This document shows, piece after piece, positions 50,915 through 61,001 of a stretch of 64,000 nucleotides of DNA. Under the pieces are notes generated by a model that was given only the letters and a program-made list of their open reading frames with translations, did no database searches and was not told the DNA's origin. The position numbers were made by a program, and so were the translations under genes. Source of the stretch: Ichthyophis bannanicus (taxonomy: Eukaryota; Chordata; Amphibia; Gymnophiona; Ichthyophiidae); assembly GCA_033557465.1 (NCBI GenBank), contig CM066032.1, forward strand, positions 61,478,955-61,542,954, written 5' to 3'. How positions within the stretch are numbered: position 1 is the stretch's first letter; each line of letters opens with the position of its first letter.

Positions 50915-51754
50915 CAGTGGTGGGACTCAGCTGGTTTGCATCAGTTTGTGCGAACCCGTTCCTAAGATCTCAGAGTTCACGAACTGGTCACTATAGGCCC
51001 TTTCACACCACGTGACTAATTTGCATTTTGTATTTTGATGGTACTGGGGGAGCTCTTGGCATTGGGAAAAGCCCCCAAGGTCATCAAAATACTGTTAGGG
51101 GCCAATGCCCCGACAGATAATGAATCCCTGGTGGTCTAGCGTTCCGGAACCCCCACCCCACCTCCCTTAAAAAGAAAATAGGCATGGTGACCTAGAAGCA
51201 CCCTGAAACTCCCCACCCCCTCCCAACTAAAAAACAGACAGACCTGGTGGCCTAGAGGCCCCCCACCCTCATCCCAACTAAAAAACAAATAGGCCTAGTG
51301 GCCCCCAAACCACCCTTCCCCCGGTACCTTTCAAAATGATCAGGTGTGCTGCCTACGAACCTCTGCTCTCGGCCTGCCACCTTGAAAAATGGCAGTGCCT
51401 GGTTCCGTGCAAAGCATCCTAGGGTGCATCGCATGGGGTGGGGTGCTACCATTTTTCAAGATGGCAGACCACAAGCTGCAGTACTTAGGCAGCGCTCCTC
51501 TCACTTCGAAAGGTACCGGGGGAGGGTTTCAGGGGCCTCTAGGCCACCAGGTCTATTTTCTTTTAAGGGAGGTGGGGGGGGGGGGGGTTCAGAACACTAG
51601 ACCACAAGGGATTCATTATCTGTCAGGGCACCGGACCCTGGCAGTATTTTGATGGCATCGGGAGCTTTTCCTGATGCCGTGATCGTACTGATGCCATCAA
51701 AATACTGTCGGGTGTAAATGAACCAGTTCCGAAAATTTTTGAATCCCGCCACTG
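50915..51754. mobile_element. hAT foldback MITE (840 bp)
   Basis: Ends CAGTGGTGGGACTCAGCTGG and, inverse, CAGTGGCGGGATTCAAAAAT. Flanks AATAAGTC (50907-50914) and AATAAATC (51755-51762) are an 8-bp duplication with one mismatch. The two halves are largely inverse copies of each other: GATAATGAATCCCTGGTGGT (51116) pairs with its inverse at ~51595-51615, and the C-rich 51150-51175 pairs with the G-rich 51560-51588. No transposase. Confidence 0.82.
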
Positions 51755-51839
51755 AATAAATCTCAAACTATTATGGAAACTTAAGAAAATTTGACTTGAA
51801 AAGCACATTGATGATTAAGAATGAAGCAGGGGTGATAAT

Positions 51840-52620
51840 GGCTGAAGCTAAAGGGGTCATTCCAGAACACAAAAAAGGGGTTTGTATGGGTGGCGGGGAC
51901 GTTTATGTGCTGAAAACGTCCCAGACTGTATACTGCTTATATGCACGTTCACAGCGCTAGCAAGGGAATCTCAAAACGTGGGCAGGGCAGGGCGGAATGG
52001 GGGCATGGACAGCCGTGGAGACATAGAAAGCGTATTCAGGAAAAGCCCATGTTATTCCTGCTGAAACGTGGTATAAGGCTAGGACTTAGAAAATATTCTG
52101 CTGTGCTCTGAAATTAGTCCAATATAGAAGAATGGTTGTGACAAGTATGTTTTGAAATGGTGTGACTGCAGTCTGGGAAAATACAAGATGTAGTCTTAAA
52201 GTACAAGGAGCAGAGGTGAGGAATGCTGTAAGGTAAAGAAACATTTATAAACACCCTTACAGAAATATTAAGAAGAGCAACAGTGTTTATTCAGGCTATG
52301 CACTTATGTGCTGTTTGTGCTAAAGGAGCCAGTCTATAAGACCATTAGAAATGCCACACTGGGTGAGACCAAGGTCCATCAAGCCCAGTATCCAGTTTCC
52401 AACATTGGCCAATCCAGGTCACAAGTACGTGGCAGTTTCCCAAAAAGACACACAGAGTCCACAATGCTTGTAATGCATGCTCATAATGTTCATTTTGTGG
52501 GACCAATGGTGTTGCTGTTGAGCAGGTATAAGTGCTGTTTGCTCTGCTGAATGCCTTTATTCTGAGGATCCCTATTAGTGACAGGGATATGCTTTGACAT
52601 TTAGCCATAGGGAACTTATG
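51840..52620. repeat. Unclassified interspersed repeat R1, copy B, with a CR1 scrap inside
   Basis: Collinear with copy A at 6380-6830 for 51852-52055 and 52515-52610. Between them, 52335-52445 is an antisense CR1 3' block (GACCATTAGAAATGCCACAC; CAAGCCCAGTATCCAGTTTC). 52056-52330 is not recognised. Confidence 0.5.
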
Positions 52621-53005
52621 CAAATTCCTCCTGGATTACTTCGCATAGCGTAATCTAATTAGATCAGATATTGCTGGCAGTGTGATAAGGCAGTCATACA
52701 TCTGCTGAACCTGGTACTGAGACACATGACTGATGTAGTGTCAACATTCCCTGGATTGTCCCATGAGGCCTACATTCCTACTCAGGCCAAAATCAATGAG
52801 AGCTGCAAGAGTGGTGATATATCTGGAGTCTGGCTACTTGGTGGGATGGCACAGGGATCTTTCCTCCCATGCCCACACAGCTCTGACCAGGGAAGCAGTG
52901 CCACAAAGCAGACTGTGGGAAGGCAAACAGGGTTGCCCCACAGATAGCAGGTGTATACAGATTTGACATACACCACAATGGGACAGGTGTAGCTGCTGTG
53001 AGAAA
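52621..53005. other. Stretch without recognised feature
   Basis: Mixed composition, no convincing frame or splice-bounded exon. Its last bases (GTGAGAAA) border the left junction of DIRS element 3. Confidence 0.3.
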
Positions 53006-53090
53006 GCGTAGTTACTCACCTGTAACAGGTGATCTCCGGGAACAGCAGGAATGTAGTCTTCACATATGGGGACTCCCCAGTTGAAAGATG
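53006..53090. repeat. DIRS element 3 left end, ITR and internal region fused
   Basis: GCGTAGTTACTCACCTGTAA to GGGGACTCCCCAG. Bases up to ~53050 match the left end and those after it match the second half of the element 1 internal complementary region (8100-8135). Both source regions share a GGAACA..GCAGGAAT stretch, the likely site of the deletion. Confidence 0.75.
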
Positions 53091-53192
53091 CCACGGGGTG
53101 ACCCCAGCTAGCTGCGAACCCAGGTGAGATGGCTCATGCTTCCTCCCATGGACCTTAGGCATCCAAACTGTGGATGGTGGGTAGGAGTTGTA

Positions 53193-55253
53193 TTAAGTAT
53201 GGAAGAGATGTTGTAGAACAGCCTGGCCAAACGAGGCATCCCGACGGGAGTCCTTGTCTAAGCAATAGTGGGCTGTGAAGCTATGTACCGAAGTCCAAGT
53301 GGCTGCTTTGCAGATGTCATCAATAAAAACAGAACGAAGGGTAGCCGTTGAGGCTGCCATTGCTCTCACATTTTGAGCTGTGACATGGCCTTCGAGAGAA
53401 AGTCCCTTACTCTGATATGTATAGGATATGCAATCTGCAATCCAATTTGACAGAGTTCTTTTAGAAACTGGAAGTCCCAAATGACTAGAGTCTAAAGCCA
53501 CAAAAAGCTGAGAAGATTTTCTATGTGGCTTAGTTCTTTGGAGATAAAAAGCCAAGGCTCTTTTACAATCCAATGTGTGAAGATTCCTTTCTGCACTGGA
53601 GGCATGAGGCCTAGGGAAGAATATAGGAAGATAAAATGACTGGTTTAAATGAAAAGGCGATACCACTTTTGGCATAAAGTGAGGATGAGTCCTGAGGACT
53701 ACTTTATCATGGTGAAACCTTGTATAAGGAGGGTCAGCTACTAACGCCTGTAGTTCACTAATGCGTCTTGCAGAAGTGATGACAATTAGGAAAATAACTT
53801 TCCATGAAAGAAACTTTAGGTCTGAAGTGGCTAAAGGTTCAAAGGGCGGTTTCATAAGCTGACCAAGAACAAGATTTAGATCCCATGCCACTGGTGGTGG
53901 TTTGATGGGAGGTTTTGTTAAAAGTAGGCCTCTCATAAATCGTGATATAAGTGGATGAGAGAAAATAGGTTGTCCATTGAAAGGTTTATGAAAAGCAGCA
54001 ATAGCACTAACATGGACCCTAACTGAATTGGTCTTCAGACCAGAAGTTGATAATTGTAGAAGATACTCTAGTAGCAACTCTACAGGTAGTAAAAGGGGGT
54101 TAAGTCCCTTTTGTGAACACCAGATAAAGAACCTTTTCCACTTGAAAGCATAGGAACGTCTTGTGGAAGGTTTTCTGGAAGCCAGGAGGATATCCTTTAC
54201 TTGTTGAGAAAGGTTAACATCTTGGAATTCTAGGCTTTCAGTAATCAGGCCCTGAGATGTAGGTACTGGGGATTGGGATGCAGTAAAGATCCGTCCTCCT
54301 GTGACAGGAGATCTGGAGCATTCCCCAACTCCAGAGGAGTGGTTTGAGAGAGACGCAGAAGAAGAGGATACCACGTCTGCCGTGGCCAACGTGGAGCTAT
54401 AAGTATCATGCGACCTCTGTCTCTCTGAAGTTTGAATAAAGTCTTGGGAATGAGGGGAATGGGTGGGAAGTTCTGTCCCCAGTGGAGTAGGAAAGCATCT
54501 CTTGCCTGACAGTTTTGAGCTTGAATTCTGGAACAGAATCAGGGAAGTTTGGCATTCTGTGGACTTGCAAAGAGGTCTATATCTGGTTTTCCCCAGATTC
54601 GAAACACTCAAGCAGGCTGGTATGAGTGGAGGGACCACTCGTGTGGCAGCAGTATTCGACTGAGTTTGTCTGCCCACAAGTTTTGAATGCCCGGAAGGTA
54701 TACCGCAAACAGGTGAATTTGTAACTCTCTGGCGAGGGCCCATAGTCACAAAGCTTTGTTGCATAGCGACAGAGAGCCTGTTCCGCCTTGCTTGTTCACA
54801 TAGAACATAGCTACCTGATTGTCGGTTTGGACCAGAACTGTTTTGTTGCTGAGATGGCCCTGAAAGACTTGAATAGTATTGAAAATGGCTCTCAGCTCTA
54901 GGAGGTTTATGTGAAGGGAAACCTCCTGTGAAGTCTAAAGACCCTGAGTGGAGAGATCGTGCAAGTGGGCCCCCCAACCCATCTTCTGTCGTCAGAGTGG
55001 TTTGGCATAGAGGCTGCTGGAAAGGAGAGCCTAGAAGGTGGTTTTCCAGGGATTGCCACCATTGCAGGGACGAAATCAGACGTGTGGTAGTTCTGATTTT
55101 GTCTGTTAGTCGACCCAAGACTTGTGACCACTGAGAGGAAAGGGTCCACTGGGCTGCTCGCATGTGCAGGCAAGCATAGGGAACCACATGGACAGCAGAT
55201 GCCATGTGTCCCAGCAGTTGAAGCATCTCCCGAGCAGTAAGGAATACCTTCAC
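53193..55253 (-). CDS. DIRS RNase H-recombinase fused frame (element 3), 686 codons
   Basis: An open frame made of two proteins. Residues 1-94 are RT-RNase H linker sequence in the RT frame (FLTAREMLQLLGHMASAVHV, SPFQQPLCQTTLTT). An 8-bp deletion at ~54978 (compared with elements 1 and 2) then shifts into the recombinase frame, and the Ser-rich overlap region runs to ~residue 335. The tyrosine recombinase follows: LLASRKPSTRRSYAFKWKRF, NSVRVHVSAIAAFHK, ITSARRISELQAL (first Arg), LPVSKRTLSNWIADCI, TAQNVRAMAAS (the usual His is Gln, Arg kept) and FTAHYCLDKDSRRD (presumed nucleophile Tyr). The recombinase half is the best preserved of the three copies, but His to Gln probably impairs it, and the RNase H part is destroyed by the shift. 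Confidence 0.8.
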   Translation of the reverse strand: MKVFLTAREMLQLLGHMASAVHVVPYACLHMRAAQWTLSSQWSQVLGRLTDKIRTTTRLISSLQWWQSLENHLLGSPFQQPLCQTTLTTEDGLGGPLARSLHSGSLDFTGGFPSHKPPRAESHFQYYSSLSGPSQQQNSSGPNRQSGSYVLCEQARRNRLSVAMQQSFVTMGPRQRVTNSPVCGIPSGHSKLVGRQTQSNTAATRVVPPLIPACLSVSNLGKTRYRPLCKSTECQTSLILFQNSSSKLSGKRCFPTPLGTELPTHSPHSQDFIQTSERQRSHDTYSSTLATADVVSSSSASLSNHSSGVGECSRSPVTGGRIFTASQSPVPTSQGLITESLEFQDVNLSQQVKDILLASRKPSTRRSYAFKWKRFFIWCSQKGLNPLLLPVELLLEYLLQLSTSGLKTNSVRVHVSAIAAFHKPFNGQPIFSHPLISRFMRGLLLTKPPIKPPPVAWDLNLVLGQLMKPPFEPLATSDLKFLSWKVIFLIVITSARRISELQALVADPPYTRFHHDKVVLRTHPHFMPKVVSPFHLNQSFYLPIFFPRPHASSAERNLHTLDCKRALAFYLQRTKPHRKSSQLFVALDSSHLGLPVSKRTLSNWIADCISYTYQSKGLSLEGHVTAQNVRAMAASTATLRSVFIDDICKAATWTSVHSFTAHYCLDKDSRRDASFGQAVLQHLFHT

Positions 55254-56110
55254 AGATGCTTGAGATGCTAGTTGTATTTTACGTAGACAGCATGGCTGGG
55301 GCAGGAAAGCCTTTGACTGCCGTGTGTCTAGATGAGCCCCTATGAATTGTAGAGATTAAGAGGGGGGTAAGATGAGATTTTGGGAGGTTTATGAACAACC
55401 CCAAGTACTGAAGAATTGTCATTGCTCGAGAGAGAGTGAAGCTGGCCTCTGGAGCCGTCGGTCGGTGCTCAAATGAGCCAATCGTCTAAGTAAGGGAAGA
55501 CGAATATTCCCAGAATCCTCATAAATGCTGCTACCACTGCCATGCATTTTGTGAAGACTCTCGGAGCAGAGGCAAGTCCGAAAGGAAGAACTCTGTTCTG
55601 GAAGTGTCTTCCCTGGATCAAGAATCGAAGGAACTTCCTGTGATCTGAGTGGATGAGAATATGCGTGTACGCATCACTTAGATCTAGAGAACATAGCCAA
55701 TCTTGACTTTGAAGGTATGGTAAAAGTGTTCCGAGGGAGATCATCTTGAACTTTTCTTGGAACAAATACTTGTTTAATTCTCTGAGGTCTAGTATAGGCC
55801 TGTGTCCCCCTGTCTTCTTTGGAATAAGAAAATGGGGGAGTAGAACCCTGTCCCCTGTTGGGATATGGGCACTTCTTCTATTGCTCCTTGAGCCAGAAGT
55901 GATGTGACCTCCTACCACAAGAGGTCAGTAGCAGGGCCCTGAGAAATGAACTGTCTCAGAATTGTAGGTGGGGGCAAGTTGAGGAAATGAAGCTTGTATC
56001 CCAATCTTACAATGGACAGAGTCCAATTTTCTGATGTTATTTGTTGCTATCTTTTGACAAACTGGTATAGTCTGCCTGGAATGGTCAAGGGTTCTGGACC
56101 TTTTAGAGCA
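54700..56110 (-). pseudogene. DIRS reverse transcriptase-RNase H (element 3), broken
   Basis: 55918-55469: FLIPKKTGGHRPILDLRELN, SLDLSDAYTHILIHSD, VLPFGLASAPRVFTKCMAVV, catalytic YLDDWLI, then TGA at the place of Arg in LIRAPT. Further breaks lie at ~55380-55260. The RT frame continues to ~54980, where the 8-bp deletion ends it. RNase H motifs in the RT frame downstream (equivalents of HTDNQVA) are out of phase. Confidence 0.85.
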
Positions 56111-56136
56111 TAATGACTAAGTTCTCTAGGTGGAAG

Positions 56137-57932
56137 TCAAAGACCCTGAGGGGGCTGGGTCTGTTGAGCCGGATGAGCTTTTTGAGCTTGTGGCTTTCTC
56201 TGCTGTCTGTTCTGTTGCTGTCCCTTTTGGGAAACATGAAGTGGACAGCGAGTTTGATGGGTGTAAGATTGGTAAGACTTCTTTTTCTTACTGAAAAATG
56301 GTTTCTTGAATGTTTTCTTTTTTGTTGGGTTAGCTGTAGCCTTTGACAATCTGTTCAAAGTAGTATTGTCAGATTCAAGCTGATTAGCCTTGTCTTGCCA
56401 GTCCTTACCAAAGAGATTTTCTCCTGTGCAAGGAATGTTTCCCAGTTTTTCTTGCACCCATTGTTCCAAGTCTGATGCTTGAAGCCAAGCAATACGACGT
56501 GCTCCTATGGATATAGCAGAGGTTCTGCTAAGACATTCAAAACAGTCAAAGGTAGCACGGTTCATAAATTTAGAGACATTCTGGGCATGTTTGACCAGAA
56601 TAAGGTGGTCTGCTCTTTTTTCCTCTGAGACAGAAGGACTAATGAGCTCCAAGTCCTTTGTGACTTCTTCCAGGAACATTCCCATATACAGAATGTAGGA
56701 ACTGATCCTGGCTCCCAACATGGAGGATTGAAAACATCGACGGCCAAAGGCATCGAGTGTCCTGGATTCACGGCCTGGAGGATTAGAAGAGTGTGTTTTT
56801 GCACTCTTGATTCTTTGCATAGCCGATTCCACTACCATTGAATGGTGTGGTAACTGAGTTTTTTGAAAACCAGGACAACTTGGCACTCGGTACATAGTGT
56901 CCAGGCGTCGGGAATGTGAAGATATTGTTAAAGGAGTCTCCCACATTCTCAACATCAGATCATGTAAGATCTTGTGAATGGGAAGCATAGCTGCCCCCTT
57001 GGGAGCCATAGGGTACTGTAGAATTCTTAATTCCTCTGCCCTAGGTTCTTTTTCTGGAATCACAGTGATTGCAAGGCCTTTTGCTAAATCACGTATGAAG
57101 TCCTGGAAGGACATATCTTCTGGAGGAGACATCCTGCGTTGAGGAGAGGGAGTTGAATCTTCTAACAGATTCACTCTGGTACTGGCAGAATCATCAGAGT
57201 CATCGGAATCGGGTGCTCCTGTGATGCATGGTATCGGTACCGCTCGAAGTCGGTACCAAAGTGTCTTGGTTCCTGATCCCCGATACTGGACATCGGCATG
57301 GGGGAAAGCAGTCCTGTCGAAGCAGGTGTTGTTGGTACCGATACCTGTGGAACCGTCTGTTGTGGTCTTAGCGGTACCAAGGCTGCTAAAAGGGCCGCTA
57401 GACTGCGTTTGATAGTGAGGATTCTGTGATCCATCGCTCCTGCCGATGCCTGGGTGCCAATACCGGTGGATGCGGCCATGACCCCAGAGCATGGCACCAG
57501 CAGTTCCGCAGAGGTCAAGGCCTCTGGAACATCCTGGAGCCCCGTTAATGCTTTGGAGCTCGAAGACTCCCGCCGGGGCTGTTTTGCTGGTGAAGTGTCC
57601 TCGAGGGAAACGCCGGAGGCATCTCGATACTTCGAAGGAGATTTTCCCTTCGAGGACCGGCTAGTTTTACTTTTGGTTACCTGAGATCCATGGGAGGAAG
57701 ATGAAACCCTGGAAGATGTCGATGCAACTGACATCGTGTCGGAGGCAAAAAGGGTACAGAGTTTTGCAGCTCTATTCTGCCGGCCCCTCTTAGTCATCCT
57801 CGTGTCGGAGAGATACTCCGTTGGACAATGTTCAGGACCCAAACATTTTAGACACCAATCATGGGTGTCAGTAACGGAGATGGTACCGCCACATTTTAAG
57901 CATTTTTTGAAACCACTGGCTGGTTTCTCCAT
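56137..57932 (-). pseudogene. DIRS gag-like ORF1 (element 3), best copy
   Basis: ATG at 57932. N-terminal Cys/His cluster MEKPASGFKKCLKCGG and HDWCLKCLGPEH. Ser/Arg/Lys-rich stretch (SSRVSSSSHGSQVTKSKTSR); MDHRILTIKRSLAALLAALV. After one frameshift (~57180-57240), SDDSDDSASTRVNLLED, MSFQDFIRDLAKGLAITVIP, IHKILHDLMLRMWETPL, LPHHSMVVESAMQRIKSA, NVSKFMNRATFDCFECLS, CTGENLFGKDWQDKANQLE and the basic tail FKKPFFSKKKKSYQ. About 597 codons in all. This copy shows what the insertions in element 1 interrupted. Confidence 0.88.
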
Positions 57933-58174
57933 GCTTGAAGAAAAAAGGGCCTAGTGACCAAAATGGCGCCTAGCACCAGAAACAGGGAAAGATCCCTGAA
58001 GAAAAATATAAGTTTTTTTTTTTTTTTTAAAGAAAGAAGAGGAGAACCGGCGGTACCGATAGACGTCGAATGAAGGCAGACGCGACCATAAAAAATAAGA
58101 AATAAAGGTAGATTTTCTGCGGTGACAGGGTACCATGTCCTGTCGGCTCCGCGGAAAACGAAGTACTGAAGTGA

Positions 58175-58327
58175 GAGAGGTACAGAGGCGGGAAGGCAGC
58201 ACGCATGCGCTGTGGGATACTCCCAAAAGCTTTCCTATTGGACGCTGGGGAGCGTTCCCGAGCGGGCTCCGTTGGTACCGACGATACCCATATGTGAATA
58301 CTACATTCCTACTTGTTCCTGGAGATA
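58175..58327. repeat. DIRS element 3 right inverted terminal repeat
   Basis: GCGGGAAGGCAGCACGCATG ... TTGGACGCTGGGGAGCGTTC ... GTTGGTACCGACGATACCCA, ending CTTGTTCCTGGAGATA. Near-identical to 17715-17863. Its partner on the left is deleted. Confidence 0.85.
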
Positions 58328-58369
58328 TGCCAGTACCCAGATAGGTGGGCCTCAGATGCCATCGCCAGA

Positions 58370-58860
58370 AAGCCCTACAACTACTACTGATCATTTGTAT
58401 AGCACTACAAGGCGTATGCAGCACTGCACAGACAAACGTAACAGATGGTCCTTGCTCAGCAGAGCTTACAATCTATTCAGGAGAGACAACACAGCAGCTA
58501 TGACCAGGATACATCCAGGGAGAATGGTCAGGAAACACAAGGGAGCTTAAGCGGATCTGATCTGACAGCGGCACCGATGAGGCGAGGCGAGGCGAGGCTC
58601 AGTCTGGATTTGAGAGGGGCCAGGGACAAAGCCTGATATAAAGACTCAGGTAGTTTGTTCCAGGCATACAGGGCAGCAAGGTGTATAGAGCATTGTCCGG
58701 ATTTGGCAGTAGAAGGGAAGGGCACAGATAGAAGCAATCTGACAGAAGAGCGGTGTTTATGGAAAGGGGTGTAGAGCAGCAGAATGAGTGCGCTTATAGG
58801 CCAGAGGCATGAAAAGGGCAGTCCATTTGTTGCTCAGCAATGTTATGCATCCTTTGGGGA
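58370..58860 (-). mobile_element. LINE 3' fragment (L2/RTE-like), minus strand
   Basis: Antisense tail phrases ATCATTTGTATAGCACTACA and CAGAGCTTACAATCTATTCA. Minus-strand peptide AALYAWNKLPESLYQALSLA and PLKSRLS resembles the extreme C-terminus of LINE RT ORFs (WNxLPxxLR). Family not resolved. A (GGCGA)3-like run sits at 58581-58596. Confidence 0.5.
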
Positions 58861-58867
58861 CCTACAA

Positions 58868-59511
58868 AGTTACATAATAACATAGTATAGGACAACAAGA
58901 CTAGTATGATCCATCTAGTCTGCCCAGCAAGGTGGCAGGTGCACCTGCCACTCCATACAGGTCACCCTCCGCATGCCTTTGTTTAGGGGTGTACCAATCG
59001 CTCCGTGTAGGTCATCCCTATTTGTTGAAATAGTTATGTTTATTTTGATTTTATCCTGTTGCTATAAAGGGATCCACAGTGTCTGTCCCATGCCATTTTG
59101 AATTCTGTCACTGTCTTTGCCCCCACCGCTTCCATCAGGAGGGCATTCCAAGCATCCACCACCCTTTAAGTGAAAAAGTATTTCTGACATTGCTTCTCAG
59201 TTTACCCCTTTGCAGCTTCATGTTATGTCCTCTAGTTTTACAGCTTCCCTGTCTTTGGAAGAGGTTTTTTGTTCATGAATTCCCTAAGTATTTAAAGGTC
59301 TGAATCTTATCTCCCCTGTCTCTCCTCTCCTCCAGAGTGAAAATATTTAGGTCTTAAAGTCTGTTCTCATACGTCTCCTGATGCAGACTCCAAATCATTT
59401 TGGTCGCCTTCCTCTGAACAGTTTCCAGTCTTTTTATATCCCTTGCGAGATATGGTCTCCAAAACTGAACACAATATTCCAAGTGAGGCCTCACCAGAGA
59501 CATCTACAGTG
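58868..59511 (-). mobile_element. CR1 LINE 3' part (continues at 62569-64000)
   Basis: Antisense CR1 3' end from ACATAATAACATAGTATAGG through GGATCCACAGTGTCTGTCCC to CCAAGTGAGGCCTCACCAGA. Same order as 27012-28385. The L2 insertion begins after CATCTACAGTGG. Confidence 0.85.
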
Positions 59512-60560
59512 GGAAACACGCTGGACCTGATCTTCGCTCCGCAGGCTGCCCTCAACCCCATGCACAAGCTTGATCTATCCGTTAGCCCAGTGCCATGGTC
59601 CGACCACAGCCTGATAAGATTCCAGATGCCACTGCACCCCGACAACACTAGAGCTCAGTCCTCAAGTAAACCCGCCACAGCATCATCAAAATGCTTCCGG
59701 CCATTTAACAAGGAGGAAATCCTGGATAGAGCCCGGCCTCTCCATGACCCACCAGCACAGAGCCTTGACGACATGATCTCCACATGGAACACGTGCCTGG
59801 ATGCCGTAGTCCACCTATCTCCTATTAATAAGCCACCAGGAAGTAGAAAGAATGATTCTTGGTACTCCCTTGAGCTAGAGACGTCACTTCTCCACCTTAG
59901 ACAGCTTGAAAGACGTTGGCGTCGCTCACGATCAACTGAGAACCATGAAGCATACACTGCTCAATTAGGAAGACACCGTTCAGCAGTTACAATGAGAATG
60001 AAGCAATTCCATGCAGAGATATTACAGTGCTCCTTAAATAAACCACACAAGCTTTTCAACCTAATTAAGACCCGGATGAAAGAGCCTCCCCCCGCGCAAC
60101 CAAGCCTTCCTGACCCACAGGAATATGCAGACTACCTGCAGGCCAAAAGAAGCCAGACCAGCATATCCACAAACCACCATACTTTGGACGGGGCACCCCA
60201 CCTAACCCCATCATCCACCCTGATGCCAGCCACGAAGGACGCCCAGCACATCATCACTGCCTTCTCGGCCCCAACTGAAAAAGGCATCCAAGACATCATT
60301 ACCGCCATAAACACCACCACAGCACCTAACTACCCTTGTCCAGCATTTTGGATAAAATCCCTACGTGCTGACCTCAGCCCTTTCTTGACAAACTCATAGG
60401 ACTATCATTCTCGACTGGGACCTTCCCCCGAAGCCTGAAGCAAACAGCCATCAGAGCGCTACTAAAAAACAACAAGTTGGACCAAGCAAAGATGGACTCC
60501 TACAGGCCAATCTCAAGCATCCCTCTTCTAGCAAAAATTATTGAGAAGGTTGTCCAACGC
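59512..60560 (+). pseudogene. L2 ORF2: endonuclease end and linker
   Basis: Open from ~59512 to 60399 in one frame: LDLIFAPQAALNPMHKLDLS, VPWSDHSLIRFQMPL (catalytic SDH), then the linker RPFNKEEILDRARPLHDPPA, GSRKNDSWYSLELETSL and LRQLERRWRRSRS. A stop at 60399 comes from a small indel; the RT N-terminal block (MDSYRPISSIPLLAKIIEKV) continues in another frame at ~60492-60550, up to the MITE. Confidence 0.82.
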
Positions 60561-60591
60561 CAACTTCATCACCACATCGAGACCAGCGCAC

Positions 60592-60599
60592 CCCTCGAC
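60592..60599. repeat. 8-bp target-site duplication of the MITE, left copy
   Basis: CCCTCGAC at 60592-60599 and 60961-60968. Confidence 0.9.
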
Positions 60600-60960
60600 C
60601 ACTGTTCCCTCTAAGCTGTGCGCGCGCACACACCTCGCCGAGCGAGCGCACATACTTTACAACAGAGCGCACAAAAATTATGGTTCTGATTCTGATAGAA
60701 ATCAACACAGATGTCTTAAAATTTAAAAGTTGTGATTGTAATTACTAGAAATTTTCCGCTTCATTTAGTAATCCTCTATTTTCATTTAATTTGATTAAAA
60801 TCAATGTGGTGTACATACTGTATTCTGACGTGTAGTCAAATTTTAAAGTATATAACTCCGAGTGTCGTTATGTTGTGCACAAAAATTTAACTTTCCTTCA
60901 AAAGCTGCACAGCTGATATTTTATGCGCACACAGCCTACAGAAAATTAGAGGGAACATTG
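60600..60960. mobile_element. hAT-type MITE, 361 bp
   Basis: Ends CACTGTTCCCTCTAAGCTGT and, inverse, CAATGTTCCCTCTAATTTTC, with a perfect 8-bp duplication CCCTCGAC. AT-rich interior without ORF; GCGCGCGCACACAC close to the left end. Ignoring it restores the L2 reading frame region. Confidence 0.9.
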
Positions 60961-61001
60961 CCCTCGACCCCTGCCAGCATGGATTCCGGGAGTCACATGG
61001 C

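Larger units (their letters stand above)
53006..58327 (-). mobile_element. DIRS retrotransposon, element 3 (5.3 kb, collapsed left end)
   Basis: Same subfamily as element 1. Minus-strand order: right ITR (58327-58175), gag (57932-56137), RT-RNase H (~56110-54700), recombinase (to 53193). No nested insertion. The left end passes from GTTACTCACCTGTAACAGGT ... AACAGCAGGAAT directly into the sequence that follows the internal complementary region in element 1 (CATATGGGGACTCC). The left ITR body and half of the complementary region are therefore missing. Confidence 0.9.

Noticed and set aside
52621..53005. Further UNC13 exon upstream of 45975
   Set aside because: I looked for splice-bounded minus-strand frames with UNC13 sequence here and in the other transposon-free gaps and found none that I could support.
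58581..58596. GGCGA repeat as a functional site
   Set aside because: Only three to four copies of a short simple repeat within a LINE fragment.
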